A program made the translations under genes and the position numbers. Of a stretch of 64,000 nt of DNA, positions 1 through 8,718 are shown piece by piece. The notes beneath the pieces were generated by a model. The model was not told the origin of the DNA and did no database searches. It saw nothing but the letters and a program-made list of their open reading frames with translations. Each line of letters opens with the position of its first letter. The first letter of the stretch is position 1. This DNA is from Euryarchaeota archaeon UBA202 (lineage in GTDB: Archaea > Thermoplasmatota > E2 > UBA202). The DNA is taken from NCBI GenBank assembly GCA_002502685.1, contig DAQA01000029.1, positions 9,776 through 73,775 of the forward strand, given 5' to 3'.

Positions 1-1797
1 CGCCACCACGGGATCACCAAACAGATTTAATTGATAGTAACACCATCTCATCATGGATCCATCAATAAGATAAAGATTGTCTTCTTTTGAGTCTTGGTTT
101 GCTTTACTAATAATGGGTATATTCTCTGAGAAGACAGCATCCCAGAATTCTCTCATATAATGATGGTTGTCTCCATCGGTACTATTGGACCAATAAAAAC
201 CATAGCGTGCATTCATGATAACTGCAAAAGCACCATATTCTGATTTGACCGTTAAGGCCTCTGCCATACAGTCCTCCGCATCAAATCCTCCCGCATTGCA
301 ACCCTGAGAATAAACAAAGCAATATTTCTCATTTGTGAAAGAGTCAATATCCTCGGGAACCATTTTTAAAGCATGCTGGTAATTGCTATGTCCTAAATGG
401 TTTATGATATGAACACCATTATTGATATGATTTATGAGTTCTGTGTTCGGCCAGTTACCATCCGGCCAATCTCGGTCATAAAGTTTTGTGACATTAAATT
501 TTTCTGAGGGTATCCCCCCAGTTTTATATCCCGAGTGATTACTTTGATCAATGAGTTCATCCATATACTCTGCCCCATATGTTACAGAATCAAGTTCTTC
601 TGCTGCCATTAATATGCTTTTTAGGTAATCGTTGGCCTGGATGCTCATATATCCAATTGTTTTAGTGACAAAATTGCTTGCTTCTTCCCCATTACCTACA
701 CAGGCTCTTCCCACGTATACTTCTGCCATAAGATCCACATCGGTCCCATTTTCTCCATCATGGGGTTCTCCCAATCTATCATCGCCATCATAATTGTAGG
801 GGTCATCAAGACAGGCATAAAAAAGGTCAGAAGGCATCATAGTCTCGTAATATTCTGTTGTTTTATCTTCGTCGTATCCTGAAACCCATAACTGGGGTGC
901 AGGAACAATGTCATCATCGCCTCCAAGGAGGACATAGTCAATGCCATATTGGAGATATGCATCCTTAATATAATTGCGGATATCCATGGGGCTTTCCGGA
1001 TTTCCGATTTCACTTACTGATTTGATTAATGTCTTTATCCCATTAGCCTCATGATGGATTTTTAGTGGCCGAAAACGCCAGGTAAAATTTTCTTCTGTTA
1101 GAATAAAAAGATCATAGTTTTTTGATAGTGAATAGCTGTCTTTCAGCTTTCGGTAGGTAATTGCTACATTAGGATTATCAACTTTTTTTATGACTTCACA
1201 TTCATCTTTGTATACTCCCCGAAATAATGAATTCGAACTGGTGGTTTCCATGGTCTTTATTGAAACCGTGAGATCTTTGTAGTAATATATCTCTCCCGTG
1301 GCAGGGATATAGTGAACCGGGTGAAGTTGTAAAATGAGTATTCCATAACCCCTGAAAAAATATGTTGTCACTTCAGTAAAAAGGGTTCCTGGAAATGGTT
1401 TCTCTAAAAGCGTGCCTTTCAATTGAGGTGTAACAACACTCTTCTCACCTGCAATGGTGCAAGGACTACCTGCAGAAATGATGTTAAATCCTTCTCCTAA
1501 TACTTTCTTCTCTCCGGCTGTGACCATAATATCGCCCACCTTTGTATTTGGCGGGAGCAGTACGGCCGCTCCTTTTATTGGTAGACAGGGTTCACCAGGT
1601 CTCCCATAATTTATTGTTCCATCCATAATTATCTTATCATAGATTACATCATTTACCACAATTGTTTCCAATCGCGGTGTCGTAAAAGAGTAAACAAGTG
1701 GTTTGAGCACCTTGCCATCGGTTCTTTCGCTTAATCCCACCACTAGTGTGCCACTGAGAAATAAGAAAAAACAGATGATTACTTTAATTTTACCCAT
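1..1797 (-). CDS. Secreted C25 (gingipain-like) cysteine protease, 3' end outside window
   Basis: The reading frame is open from an ATG at 1797 to the window edge (599 codons, no stop), so the C-terminus is missing. It starts with a signal peptide (MGKIKVIICFFLFLSGTLVV). A propeptide-like region follows, then the caspase/gingipain-type fold: the catalytic His lies in HLGHSNY and the nucleophile Cys in SQGCNAGGFD about 35 residues later. A typical NLFGDP segment sits at the edge. The C25 family cleaves extracellular proteins; the substrate here is unknown. A second C25 protein lies at 26205-28112. The gene is divergent from the thioredoxin-fold gene at 2351, across a 550-bp AT-rich gap. The family call is confident; secretion is inferred from the leader. 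Confidence 0.85.
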   Translation of the reverse strand, partial: MGKIKVIICFFLFLSGTLVVGLSERTDGKVLKPLVYSFTTPRLETIVVNDVIYDKIIMDGTINYGRPGEPCLPIKGAAVLLPPNTKVGDIMVTAGEKKVLGEGFNIISAGSPCTIAGEKSVVTPQLKGTLLEKPFPGTLFTEVTTYFFRGYGILILQLHPVHYIPATGEIYYYKDLTVSIKTMETTSSNSLFRGVYKDECEVIKKVDNPNVAITYRKLKDSYSLSKNYDLFILTEENFTWRFRPLKIHHEANGIKTLIKSVSEIGNPESPMDIRNYIKDAYLQYGIDYVLLGGDDDIVPAPQLWVSGYDEDKTTEYYETMMPSDLFYACLDDPYNYDGDDRLGEPHDGENGTDVDLMAEVYVGRACVGNGEEASNFVTKTIGYMSIQANDYLKSILMAAEELDSVTYGAEYMDELIDQSNHSGYKTGGIPSEKFNVTKLYDRDWPDGNWPNTELINHINNGVHIINHLGHSNYQHALKMVPEDIDSFTNEKYCFVYSQGCNAGGFDAEDCMAEALTVKSEYGAFAVIMNARYGFYWSNSTDGDNHHYMREFWDAVFSENIPIISKANQDSKEDNLYLIDGSMMRWCYYQLNLFGDPVVA

Positions 1798-2350
1798 ATT
1801 TTTGTTACCCTGCTCACTGAAGGGAAGAAATGGTTAAAAAACCTTTCTTTTCCAGACATTTTAAAAATTTTTATTAAAAAATATAATGTATTATCCAAGT
1901 ACCATCATTTACTGCTACTTATCCCTCTTTTAGTACCATTTCATCTATAAACTTTGATTTAGTTTTCTCGAAATTATTATAAATTTTTTTTTTGTACTTA
2001 TTATGGGAGAAATAAGATCCCTCCCGGGGGACGACCGGGGGACTAATATCTATCAATAACGACTCGTTCCCATTAACTATTTTTTTCCCCGGCATTTCCC
2101 TCAAAAAATATTTCACTATCTATTTTTCTTTACCAGCATATGCCTAAAAAAAATAATATATCTATAAAATTGAAAACCACCATCCCATAAATATCCATAT
2201 CTCATACCCTACTGTCTTATCTTGCAATCAACAAGGCCAATATATTATAGACACATACTAAAATTATCTAGCTGTTCTAATGAAATATATATAAAAAATA
2301 TCGATTATCAATAATTATAAAAAAAAATTTATAAATATAGGCATCCTCAC
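1798..2350. promoter_or_regulatory. AT-rich divergent intergenic region
   Basis: No convincing gene. It must hold the divergent promoters of the C25 protease and of the gene at 2351. A TATA-like TTTATAAATA lies at about 2328-2337. A G/C-rich inverted motif (cccggggg near 2023, cccccgg on the other arm near 2035) interrupts otherwise very AT-rich DNA. The open frame on the minus strand near 1919-2116 has no ribosome site or family signature. Confidence 0.4.
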
Positions 2351-3661
2351 ATGTTTGTGAAAATATCTATGTCCCATAAAAAAATAAAAATGTTATGTAC
2401 CCTAAGCATAATTGCAGCAATATCTTTACTACCCTTGCATGCCACTGGCAATTATCTCCACAAAAATCCAAGCACCAATAATGAAAATCACACATCAGAA
2501 AGACAAGCAATAGAGCTATTCAAAAAAGCACTTCCTTCCGCCACCTCCTATCAAGGCCACCTTCGTGTCTATATAGTAGAACCCACATCGCGATGGAACG
2601 ATTATTCTAACAAACCCTACCATTTTGGCCTTCTAGATTTCGCATTTAATGACAAGCTCTCAATACCCTACGGCGAAACGTACAATACCACGCTAACCTG
2701 GGATCCAAACGCAGAAGGATACAGTGGAATAACTGAAGATAACCTCATGGTCATAGCCGTACTTTTTAATCCTGAAGTAAAACAAGCCTATGCACAACCC
2801 CCCATGGGCAATAAATTCACTGCCCATTATGTCGATGCATGCGCTGGTTCAGTCCCAGGAGGCCAGGGCCATAATGTCGTAACTGATGTTTTTACTCATA
2901 CAGTTTTTGTTGAAGAGGCAACCGCCACCTGGTGTCCCTATTGCCCTGCTATGTCTGAAGCACTTTACACAATCTATAAGTCAAGAAGCTATCCCTTTTA
3001 TTTTGTATCCCTAGTGGGAGATAAAAATACAGAGGCAAATGAAAGATTGCAAAATGATTACAATCTCTATGGATACCCCACGTCATTTTTTGATGGAGGA
3101 GTGAAGGTTTTAGTAGGGGGATATGATGATGAAAAATATTATCGATCAAGGATTGAATCTAGTGGGCAGAAGGATGTTCATGATTTGAATTTCAGTCTTT
3201 CTGTTGAGTGGCAACAGAATAGTAGTATTTCTATTGATTTGCAAATCACCAATAATGAAGAAACCGAAAATAGCCCCCCCGGGACGCCCACGATAACTGG
3301 GATTACAGAAGGAAAGATTGGCACTGAATATGAATATACCTTTGTTTCTACAGATCCTGATGGCGATGATATTTACTATTGGGTACAATGGGGTGAAGGC
3401 TGCCCCAGTCTAGAGTGGATTGGTCCCTATAGCTCAGGAGAAGAAGTGACAATGAATTATACCTGGGCTAATAAGGGGGATTATAACATAAGTGTTAAAG
3501 CAAAAGATACTAATGATGCTGAAAGTGAATGGGGAACACTAGAGATACACATGCCTAAATCAATGGCAAAGTCTTTCTTTAATGTTATCTGGCTTCTTCT
3601 TGATAAATTTAGGGAAAGTTTTCCATTTCTTCACTATTTTTTTACCCATCTAGGCATCTAG
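2351..3661 (+). CDS. Secreted thioredoxin-fold protein with PKD/Ig-like domain and C-terminal tail
   Basis: A signal peptide is followed by a unique N-terminal region and then a thioredoxin-like segment with the active-site motif WCPYC (near residue 195) and the typical YPTSFFDGG cis-proline region. This suggests a secreted thiol oxidoreductase or disulfide-handling protein. A PKD/Ig-like domain follows, related to the one ending the next gene. The last 36 residues leave the domain after MPKS and contain an aromatic hydrophobic stretch ending SFPFLHYFFTHLGI, which could be a sorting or anchoring signal. ATG 2369 is an alternative start and fits the TATA at about 2328-2337 better. The redox partner is unknown. 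Confidence 0.75.
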   Translation: MFVKISMSHKKIKMLCTLSIIAAISLLPLHATGNYLHKNPSTNNENHTSERQAIELFKKALPSATSYQGHLRVYIVEPTSRWNDYSNKPYHFGLLDFAFNDKLSIPYGETYNTTLTWDPNAEGYSGITEDNLMVIAVLFNPEVKQAYAQPPMGNKFTAHYVDACAGSVPGGQGHNVVTDVFTHTVFVEEATATWCPYCPAMSEALYTIYKSRSYPFYFVSLVGDKNTEANERLQNDYNLYGYPTSFFDGGVKVLVGGYDDEKYYRSRIESSGQKDVHDLNFSLSVEWQQNSSISIDLQITNNEETENSPPGTPTITGITEGKIGTEYEYTFVSTDPDGDDIYYWVQWGEGCPSLEWIGPYSSGEEVTMNYTWANKGDYNISVKAKDTNDAESEWGTLEIHMPKSMAKSFFNVIWLLLDKFRESFPFLHYFFTHLGI

Positions 3662-3875
3662 CTCCCCATTTCCCTATTTTTTTTTATTTTTCTTTTAATA
3701 TATCCGAATTATTTTTGTTAAAATACATTTTTTTTTGGATAGATTCATGATTATGCTTACTCTTTTCCATGATTTCATTGTCCTTACAATAAACAAAAAA
3801 TTACCAAAAGTTGCAGACAGAAATGTTTATATAGAAATAAAGCAACTATAATATTAAGAAAATGGTGGAGTGCAA

Positions 3876-5132
3876 ATGATCAAAATAAATAGGATAATCC
3901 TATTCTGTGCCATCGGCATATTGTTTTGTCAGTTTGCATTATCACCATTATTACAAAGTGCCCCCTATTTTAGAAACACTAGTGTCCAGACATTAAGCAA
4001 TCCTGCTATAGTGTGTGATTCAGATCAATATGTATTATCTTCTTCAGAAAAAAATTCACTCAAAGAAGATTCTATTCCGTCTAGTTGGGATTGGCGAGAC
4101 GCTGAACACGAGGGCATAAGGGGAGACTGGACAACCCCGGCGAAAAATCAAAGAAATAGATGTTATGCCTTTACCATCCTTGGCTCCCTTGAAAGCATTA
4201 TTAAGATTCGAGAAAAGTGTGTTGATTTCACTCCTGATCTATCAGAACAATATCTTATTTCCCATTACACCTATGACGATTTTTTAAAAAATAGAAGTGG
4301 TGTCACTGTTTTTGAGGAATGTTGCCCCTATAAAGGATTATGTGGAATAAATCTCAAATATCATTTATTCAATATCACTGGATTATCGCCTGACTGGGAA
4401 AAGTATTGCATACCTGTATCAAACTTTTCAGTAACAGTTCGCACTTCACCTCCTCTAAACCCTGAAGAAAGAAGAAATGAACTTAAAAGCCTTATACTAG
4501 AAAATGGTCCTATTGGATTACGTATTTATGCACCAGGCATGAGTGTATTTACTGTAGGGTCTTTAAGAAATTGGGGTCTATTCCACAGGGGCCCTAACGA
4601 TTATTATTCTGGGGAAGCGCCTGCAGGGGTTTTTAATCAAGCAGTTGTTCTTGCGGGATGGAAGGATGATCTGATGATTCCAAATGGTGGATATTGGATT
4701 ATCAAGAACTCTTGGGGTTCTCTTTGGGGATGTGACGGTTTTTTTAACCTTGAATACGGTAGTCTGAACTCTGGTTGTGGCTATTATATCCGGGTTGACT
4801 ACGACCCTAGTTGTTTTAATTGGCCTCCCATGGGTAGCCCCGTTCTTGTTGCACCTTCTCATGTGAATTCTGAGAAGGAGTATCGTTGCTCATTTAGTTC
4901 AATTGATCCAGAGGAGAATCAGTTTAATTATCAAGGGGAGGTGTACTATAATTTTTCTTTTGGAGATTATACGTTTAGTGGATGGCTGGGTCCCTATAAA
5001 TCTGGTGAACAATGCTCAGTTTTTCATGTTTGGAGTCAAAGTGGATCAGTTGATATCAAGGTTAAGGCTAGAGATGATCCAGATGGCGATGGAGATTTTT
5101 CAGATGGGGCTGAGACTTATTGGATGTCCTAA
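3876..5132 (+). CDS. Secreted papain-fold (C1A-like) protein lacking the catalytic histidine
   Basis: ATG 3876 follows a GGTGGAG ribosome site by 6 nt, so it is preferred to the GTG at 3870. A signal peptide precedes a papain-type domain. The oxyanion Gln (Q92) and nucleophile Cys (C96, in NQRNRCYAF) are present, as are the LSEQYLIS helix and the KNSWG asparagine (N278). The catalytic His is replaced by Gln (Q255 in FNQAVVLAGW; codon CAA). The second Cys of the usual QGxCGSC motif is also absent. A PKD-like domain similar to that of the preceding gene ends the protein, without the C-terminal tail seen there. It may be an inactive binding protein, or the His codon may be an assembly error. Confidence 0.75.
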   Translation: MIKINRIILFCAIGILFCQFALSPLLQSAPYFRNTSVQTLSNPAIVCDSDQYVLSSSEKNSLKEDSIPSSWDWRDAEHEGIRGDWTTPAKNQRNRCYAFTILGSLESIIKIREKCVDFTPDLSEQYLISHYTYDDFLKNRSGVTVFEECCPYKGLCGINLKYHLFNITGLSPDWEKYCIPVSNFSVTVRTSPPLNPEERRNELKSLILENGPIGLRIYAPGMSVFTVGSLRNWGLFHRGPNDYYSGEAPAGVFNQAVVLAGWKDDLMIPNGGYWIIKNSWGSLWGCDGFFNLEYGSLNSGCGYYIRVDYDPSCFNWPPMGSPVLVAPSHVNSEKEYRCSFSSIDPEENQFNYQGEVYYNFSFGDYTFSGWLGPYKSGEQCSVFHVWSQSGSVDIKVKARDDPDGDGDFSDGAETYWMS

Positions 5133-5328
5133 TCCCTGCAAGTTTTTTTCTAATTTTTACCGGTTTTTTTTTCCTCTTTTACTTTCCTATATATCATGAT
5201 GGCATAAATCACACTTCCACTATTCTATTCCTCCAAGATGGTACTGAACCCTAGGGACTTCTTGCCATTGCCCCCAGTTTTTCCTTGCTGCAATAACCTT
5301 TATTTCTCCCTATACCATACAGGCATCA

Positions 5329-6984
5329 ATGAGAAAAGAATGCATTGCTGTTCTTGTACTATTAATCATAATGGGGAATTTTTTTCATTCTTTCTTTATA
5401 AATTCTACTGCCTTGGATGCAAAAAATGTAAAAGGGAATCCTTATGATAATAACTTGTTTAATCAAACTGATATACCTACTTGGACAATTGGTGATACCT
5501 GGACCTATGAATCATCAGTTTTTTTTGAAGGGGAAAACGGCTCCTTTGATGGTTATATCGAAGATCTGGTGCAAACTGTTGTAAAACTAGTGAACCTTAT
5601 GCAAAATGAAACCATCCCTTTTTTTGTGGTAAATCTAAGTGGTAATATTAGTGGTGAGTTGGCATATGGAATTATAACAGGTGATGTGGAAGGGTCAATA
5701 CAGGGTGAACTTATTGTTAGGTTATCTGATCTTGCAATAATAAGGACAGAAATCAAATCCTGGGGTGAGATTGATACTTTTTTATTGACCTTTGACTATG
5801 GATTAAACAGTACATTACTGTTTCAACCTCCTCTGGAAAATTATGATTTTCCCCTTAAATTAGAAGACAACTGGGAAGTTTTTTCCCATGTTACATCGAA
5901 GGGGAGTTTCTATATCGAGGGCCTTATCAATGAATCACTCTCCGGTGATTCCTTAATGGGTGGATTTATGGAATTTATCAATATACAAAATATAAGTGTT
6001 CCTGCGGGAATCTTTGAAAGCTGTCAATTAACAGCTCTTAACAATGAATCTTTTGATTATTGGTATTCCCCATTAGTAAAAAATTCTGTTAAGTCTGTGA
6101 TAAATATGTCCAGTGATAATTCCACAGTAAACCTAGAGATGAATCTTTCCTCTTATTCCTTAATAAATCAACAAATAAACATTACCCAACAGTTCACGCC
6201 ACCAAGTGTGTACGCAAATGAATATGCAAACATTACAGGAGAGGTTAGAAACACGACTACCGGTGATGCCATTCCTAATGCATCCGTTTTCTTACGCCTG
6301 CCATGTAACAATCAGGTGTGGAATGTCACCACAAATAATCTTGGTTATTATCACACAATGATTATGGCACCACTCATACATGATAACACACCGTCAAATG
6401 ATGATATCGGATCAGATGGTATCATTGCTTGGACTTCAGGGATTTATGGTGATGGCTGTAGAATAACAACATTGACCATAAAGGGGATAAACTACACATT
6501 TTCTCTCACTGAGGAGTGGAATTTAATTTCGATTCCAACAGAAAATATATGGACTGCGGAAACCCTGGGACAAAATATTAGTGGCTGTACCGTGGTGTCC
6601 ATATTTTATGGAAACAACCAGACGTTTATATCCCATGTGGTGGGATCACCCCACGATGATTTTCCCATTGTAGATGGCGTGGGGTATTTCATGTATGTAA
6701 CCAATGACAGCAACCTTTCCATGAGGAATTTACCCCTCAATAATATCAATATAACAATTCACCCTGAGTGGAACCTTATTGGCTGGTATCATGACTATGT
6801 TACCACGGCGGAGTCCCTGGGGGCTGCCATTGCTAATTGTACCGTGGTTTCCATGTTTGATGGGGTCAGTAAGAATTTTACCACGCATGTGGTGGGGACA
6901 CCCCATGATGATTTCACTATTGAAACCGGTATGGGTCTTTTTATCTATGCCACTGAAACAAGTATTTGGCAGGGTGAAGGGTAA
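5329..6984 (+). CDS. Secreted protein with carboxypeptidase-regulatory-like domain and tandem C-terminal repeats
   Basis: The protein has 551 residues with a signal peptide. The N-terminal half is a beta-rich domain starting with a WTIGDTWTYES motif and rich in Asn-X-Ser/Thr sites. A CarboxypepD_reg-like segment follows (NITGEVRNTTTGDAIPNASV). The last 160 residues hold two copies of a repeat of roughly 75-80 residues, each running EWNLI, then TAE-LG, then CTVVS-F, then THVVG-PHDDF or SHVVGSPHDDF, then a G-G-F-Y turn. No enzymatic motif is visible. A cell-surface or adhesion role is inferred from this architecture. It ends 3 nt before a small membrane gene and may be co-transcribed with it. 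Confidence 0.65.
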   Translation: MRKECIAVLVLLIIMGNFFHSFFINSTALDAKNVKGNPYDNNLFNQTDIPTWTIGDTWTYESSVFFEGENGSFDGYIEDLVQTVVKLVNLMQNETIPFFVVNLSGNISGELAYGIITGDVEGSIQGELIVRLSDLAIIRTEIKSWGEIDTFLLTFDYGLNSTLLFQPPLENYDFPLKLEDNWEVFSHVTSKGSFYIEGLINESLSGDSLMGGFMEFINIQNISVPAGIFESCQLTALNNESFDYWYSPLVKNSVKSVINMSSDNSTVNLEMNLSSYSLINQQINITQQFTPPSVYANEYANITGEVRNTTTGDAIPNASVFLRLPCNNQVWNVTTNNLGYYHTMIMAPLIHDNTPSNDDIGSDGIIAWTSGIYGDGCRITTLTIKGINYTFSLTEEWNLISIPTENIWTAETLGQNISGCTVVSIFYGNNQTFISHVVGSPHDDFPIVDGVGYFMYVTNDSNLSMRNLPLNNINITIHPEWNLIGWYHDYVTTAESLGAAIANCTVVSMFDGVSKNFTTHVVGTPHDDFTIETGMGLFIYATETSIWQGEG

Positions 6985-6987
6985 ACC

Positions 6988-7164
6988 ATGATCCCATATC
7001 TACCTATATGGATAATCCTAATCATTGCCCTTGGGGCCATTGTAGGATGGAAAATCATCAAGTTCACCATCAAGATACTCATCATAGTGTTCCTGTTCCT
7101 CTTTATCGTAGGTGTTATCTATTTTCTTCCACGCCTTATTGAATACTGTCCCTTGTGTGATTAA
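6988..7164 (+). CDS. Small two-helix membrane protein, 58 aa
   Basis: ATG 6988 lies 3 nt after the stop of the preceding gene, and the frame runs to TAA at 7162-7164. The product, starting MIPYLPIWIILIIALGAIVG, has two hydrophobic segments separated by a short basic loop (WKIIKFTIK) and ends EYCPLCD, with a CPLC pair near the C-terminus. The immediate spacing suggests translational coupling with the secreted repeat protein upstream. No family is recognised. The composition is far more protein-like than that of the antisense frame over the same interval. Confidence 0.55.
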   Translation: MIPYLPIWIILIIALGAIVGWKIIKFTIKILIIVFLFLFIVGVIYFLPRLIEYCPLCD

Positions 7165-7248
7165 ACCAAATCTTTGGTCGCGTTTCATTTGTATAATATC
7201 CTTATTGCAAAGGAGCGGCAAGGATAAAAAGTAGATTATTGGATGATA

Positions 7249-7315
7249 GGAAGGGTAGGTGTGGAGGTTAAAAAAATGAATAATTTGGAGGTAAAATTCA
7301 TTTTGCTACCCTTCC
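7249..7315 (+). repeat. Twin-GGAGG hairpin element, copy A
   Basis: A perfect 10-bp inverted repeat, GGAAGGGTAG (7249-7258) and CTACCCTTCC (7306-7315), encloses TGTGGAGGT (GGAGG at 7263-7267) and TTTGGAGGTAAA (GGAGG at 7287-7291). A short inner pair ATGAAT/ATTCAT lies between them. The two GGAGG contexts and the outer stem are shared with copies at 57266-57352 and, on the other strand, 55271-55345. No gene on the same strand follows closely, so this copy may be orphaned. Confidence 0.7.
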
Positions 7316-7734
7316 CACGAGAGCTTTAATTAGCATTGAATATTTAGCTTTTTCTCTACTTGCTTTATTTGGGTTTTCCCATTCCCAATCAGCCTAATTT
7401 TTGTATTCACCTTTATTGTTTTACATTCTTGCAACCTGACTGTGGAGAGTGGTATCTGGATTTTTATTACATATTCTTATACAACTTTTCAAAGACATAA
7501 TAATACAATTAACTCCAAAGAGCCATAAAGATAAATAAAAAGAGGGATGCGCAATACCTCTCACATAATTTACCCCGCTCATTAATACCCCCCTATCTAT
7601 CCCTCCGTCATTCCGCTATTTGAATCAATGAATCAGATAGGTAGGCTTACCAGATCTCCCAAGGGATTAGCAATTTTTTTCACTAAGTTTGTGATAATAT
7701 AAAAGGATACCCACTATCTGGTATTGAGGATAAA
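7316..7734. other. Non-coding stretch
   Basis: Nothing convincing on either strand. It lies between hairpin element A and the 3' end of the decayed secreted gene. Confidence 0.5.
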
Positions 7735-8229
7735 TTATACGGTGGCGGCACAAGTTGCAAATCCGATGGCAAAATCAGATTGCTCTTTTTGGATCCATAA
7801 GCCTGTAAACCCAAAAAGGATGATATCCAGAGTTGGGTAGCCACCTGATTTTTCTGCTGTGCATGTCCCCTTAAAGCCCATTGTTGTTATTGTATCCCAT
7901 CCTTGGCAAAATAGGGTTGCTGAATGGTATAGTTTTAGTGGCATCCATCGTTGAACATCCATGTAACCATCAAGCAGAGAACCAAAGATTTTTTCTAAAA
8001 AAGGAAAATCACAGATACCCAGGTAATAGGAAAAAAACTCAAACGTAAGATGCATGAACAGGGTACACCAGTGCCAACTTCCATTAATTATGGCCAAGCA
8101 GAAATAGTTTAAAACATCTAAATCTTGTATATCGATGACAGTTTCTTTTTCTTGTGATAGCATTGAAGATCAACCATCAACTGAGAGTAACAATATGGCA
8201 ACCAATAGACTTGGCAGTATGATGCGCAT
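7735..8229 (-). pseudogene. Secreted protein gene interrupted by an in-frame TGA after the signal peptide
   Basis: A 142-codon frame from ATG 8163 to 7735 looks coding but has no leader. In the same frame, 22 codons upstream, ATG 8229 begins a good signal peptide (MRIILPSLLVAILLLSVDG) that ends in TGA three codons before ATG 8163. A TATA-like TTAATATATACC lies about 30 nt upstream of ATG 8229, as expected for a leaderless gene. The simplest reading is one secreted protein with a nonsense change (for example TGG to TGA). The C-terminal half contains Gly/aromatic segments such as DIILFGFTGLW. No family is recognised. Confidence 0.5.
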
Positions 8230-8718
8230 TCTCCCAATAGTGATATTGTGTGTCATGGTATATATTAACAAGTATAGAGCGTTGGCTTATAAAATTATCT
8301 ATGTTATTATGAACTGAACCAATTATTTTATTGTGATAAAAATATTATCAAAAAAGAAGGGGAGGGGGATGGGATGCAAGACTTAGAGGGATACTGTGCA
8401 GTTTTCCCATGCTCCCCCAATTATGGGTTTCATAATGCCATCGGTGTCCCCATTAGGACGCTATATAGACAGATGACATTTGGCTTTTCCATGTATCCTA
8501 AACAACATCGGTGTTTATATATAGAGGGAGGAGGGGCAATAAAATTCCCTTATAAATCTTTCTAAATATTCAATAGTTCCGAATGTAACTATATTTCCAA
8601 CATAATAGGGGACTAAATGGATGTTTGTTAATCAAATTTTTTTAGTTTGCAGAGGATATCTTATTTTTGATGTGATAATAAACCTATTAAAAAAGACAGC
8701 AGAAATAGATTTCATATT
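8230..8718. other. Intergenic region with a G-rich hairpin
   Basis: No gene supported. At 8364-8418 a G-rich arm (GGGGGATGGGA) can pair with TCCCATGCTCCCCC, with a 2-nt bulge. It resembles the outer stems of the twin-GGAGG elements but lacks their internal boxes. The 63-codon frame beginning at 8374 lies inside this hairpin and has no family signature. Confidence 0.35.

Noticed and set aside
1919..2116. 65-codon minus-strand frame
   Set aside because: No ribosome site, no family signature; lies in the AT-rich divergent promoter region.
8374..8565. 63-codon frame after a purine-rich tract
   Set aside because: Overlaps a G-rich hairpin and has no recognisable domain.
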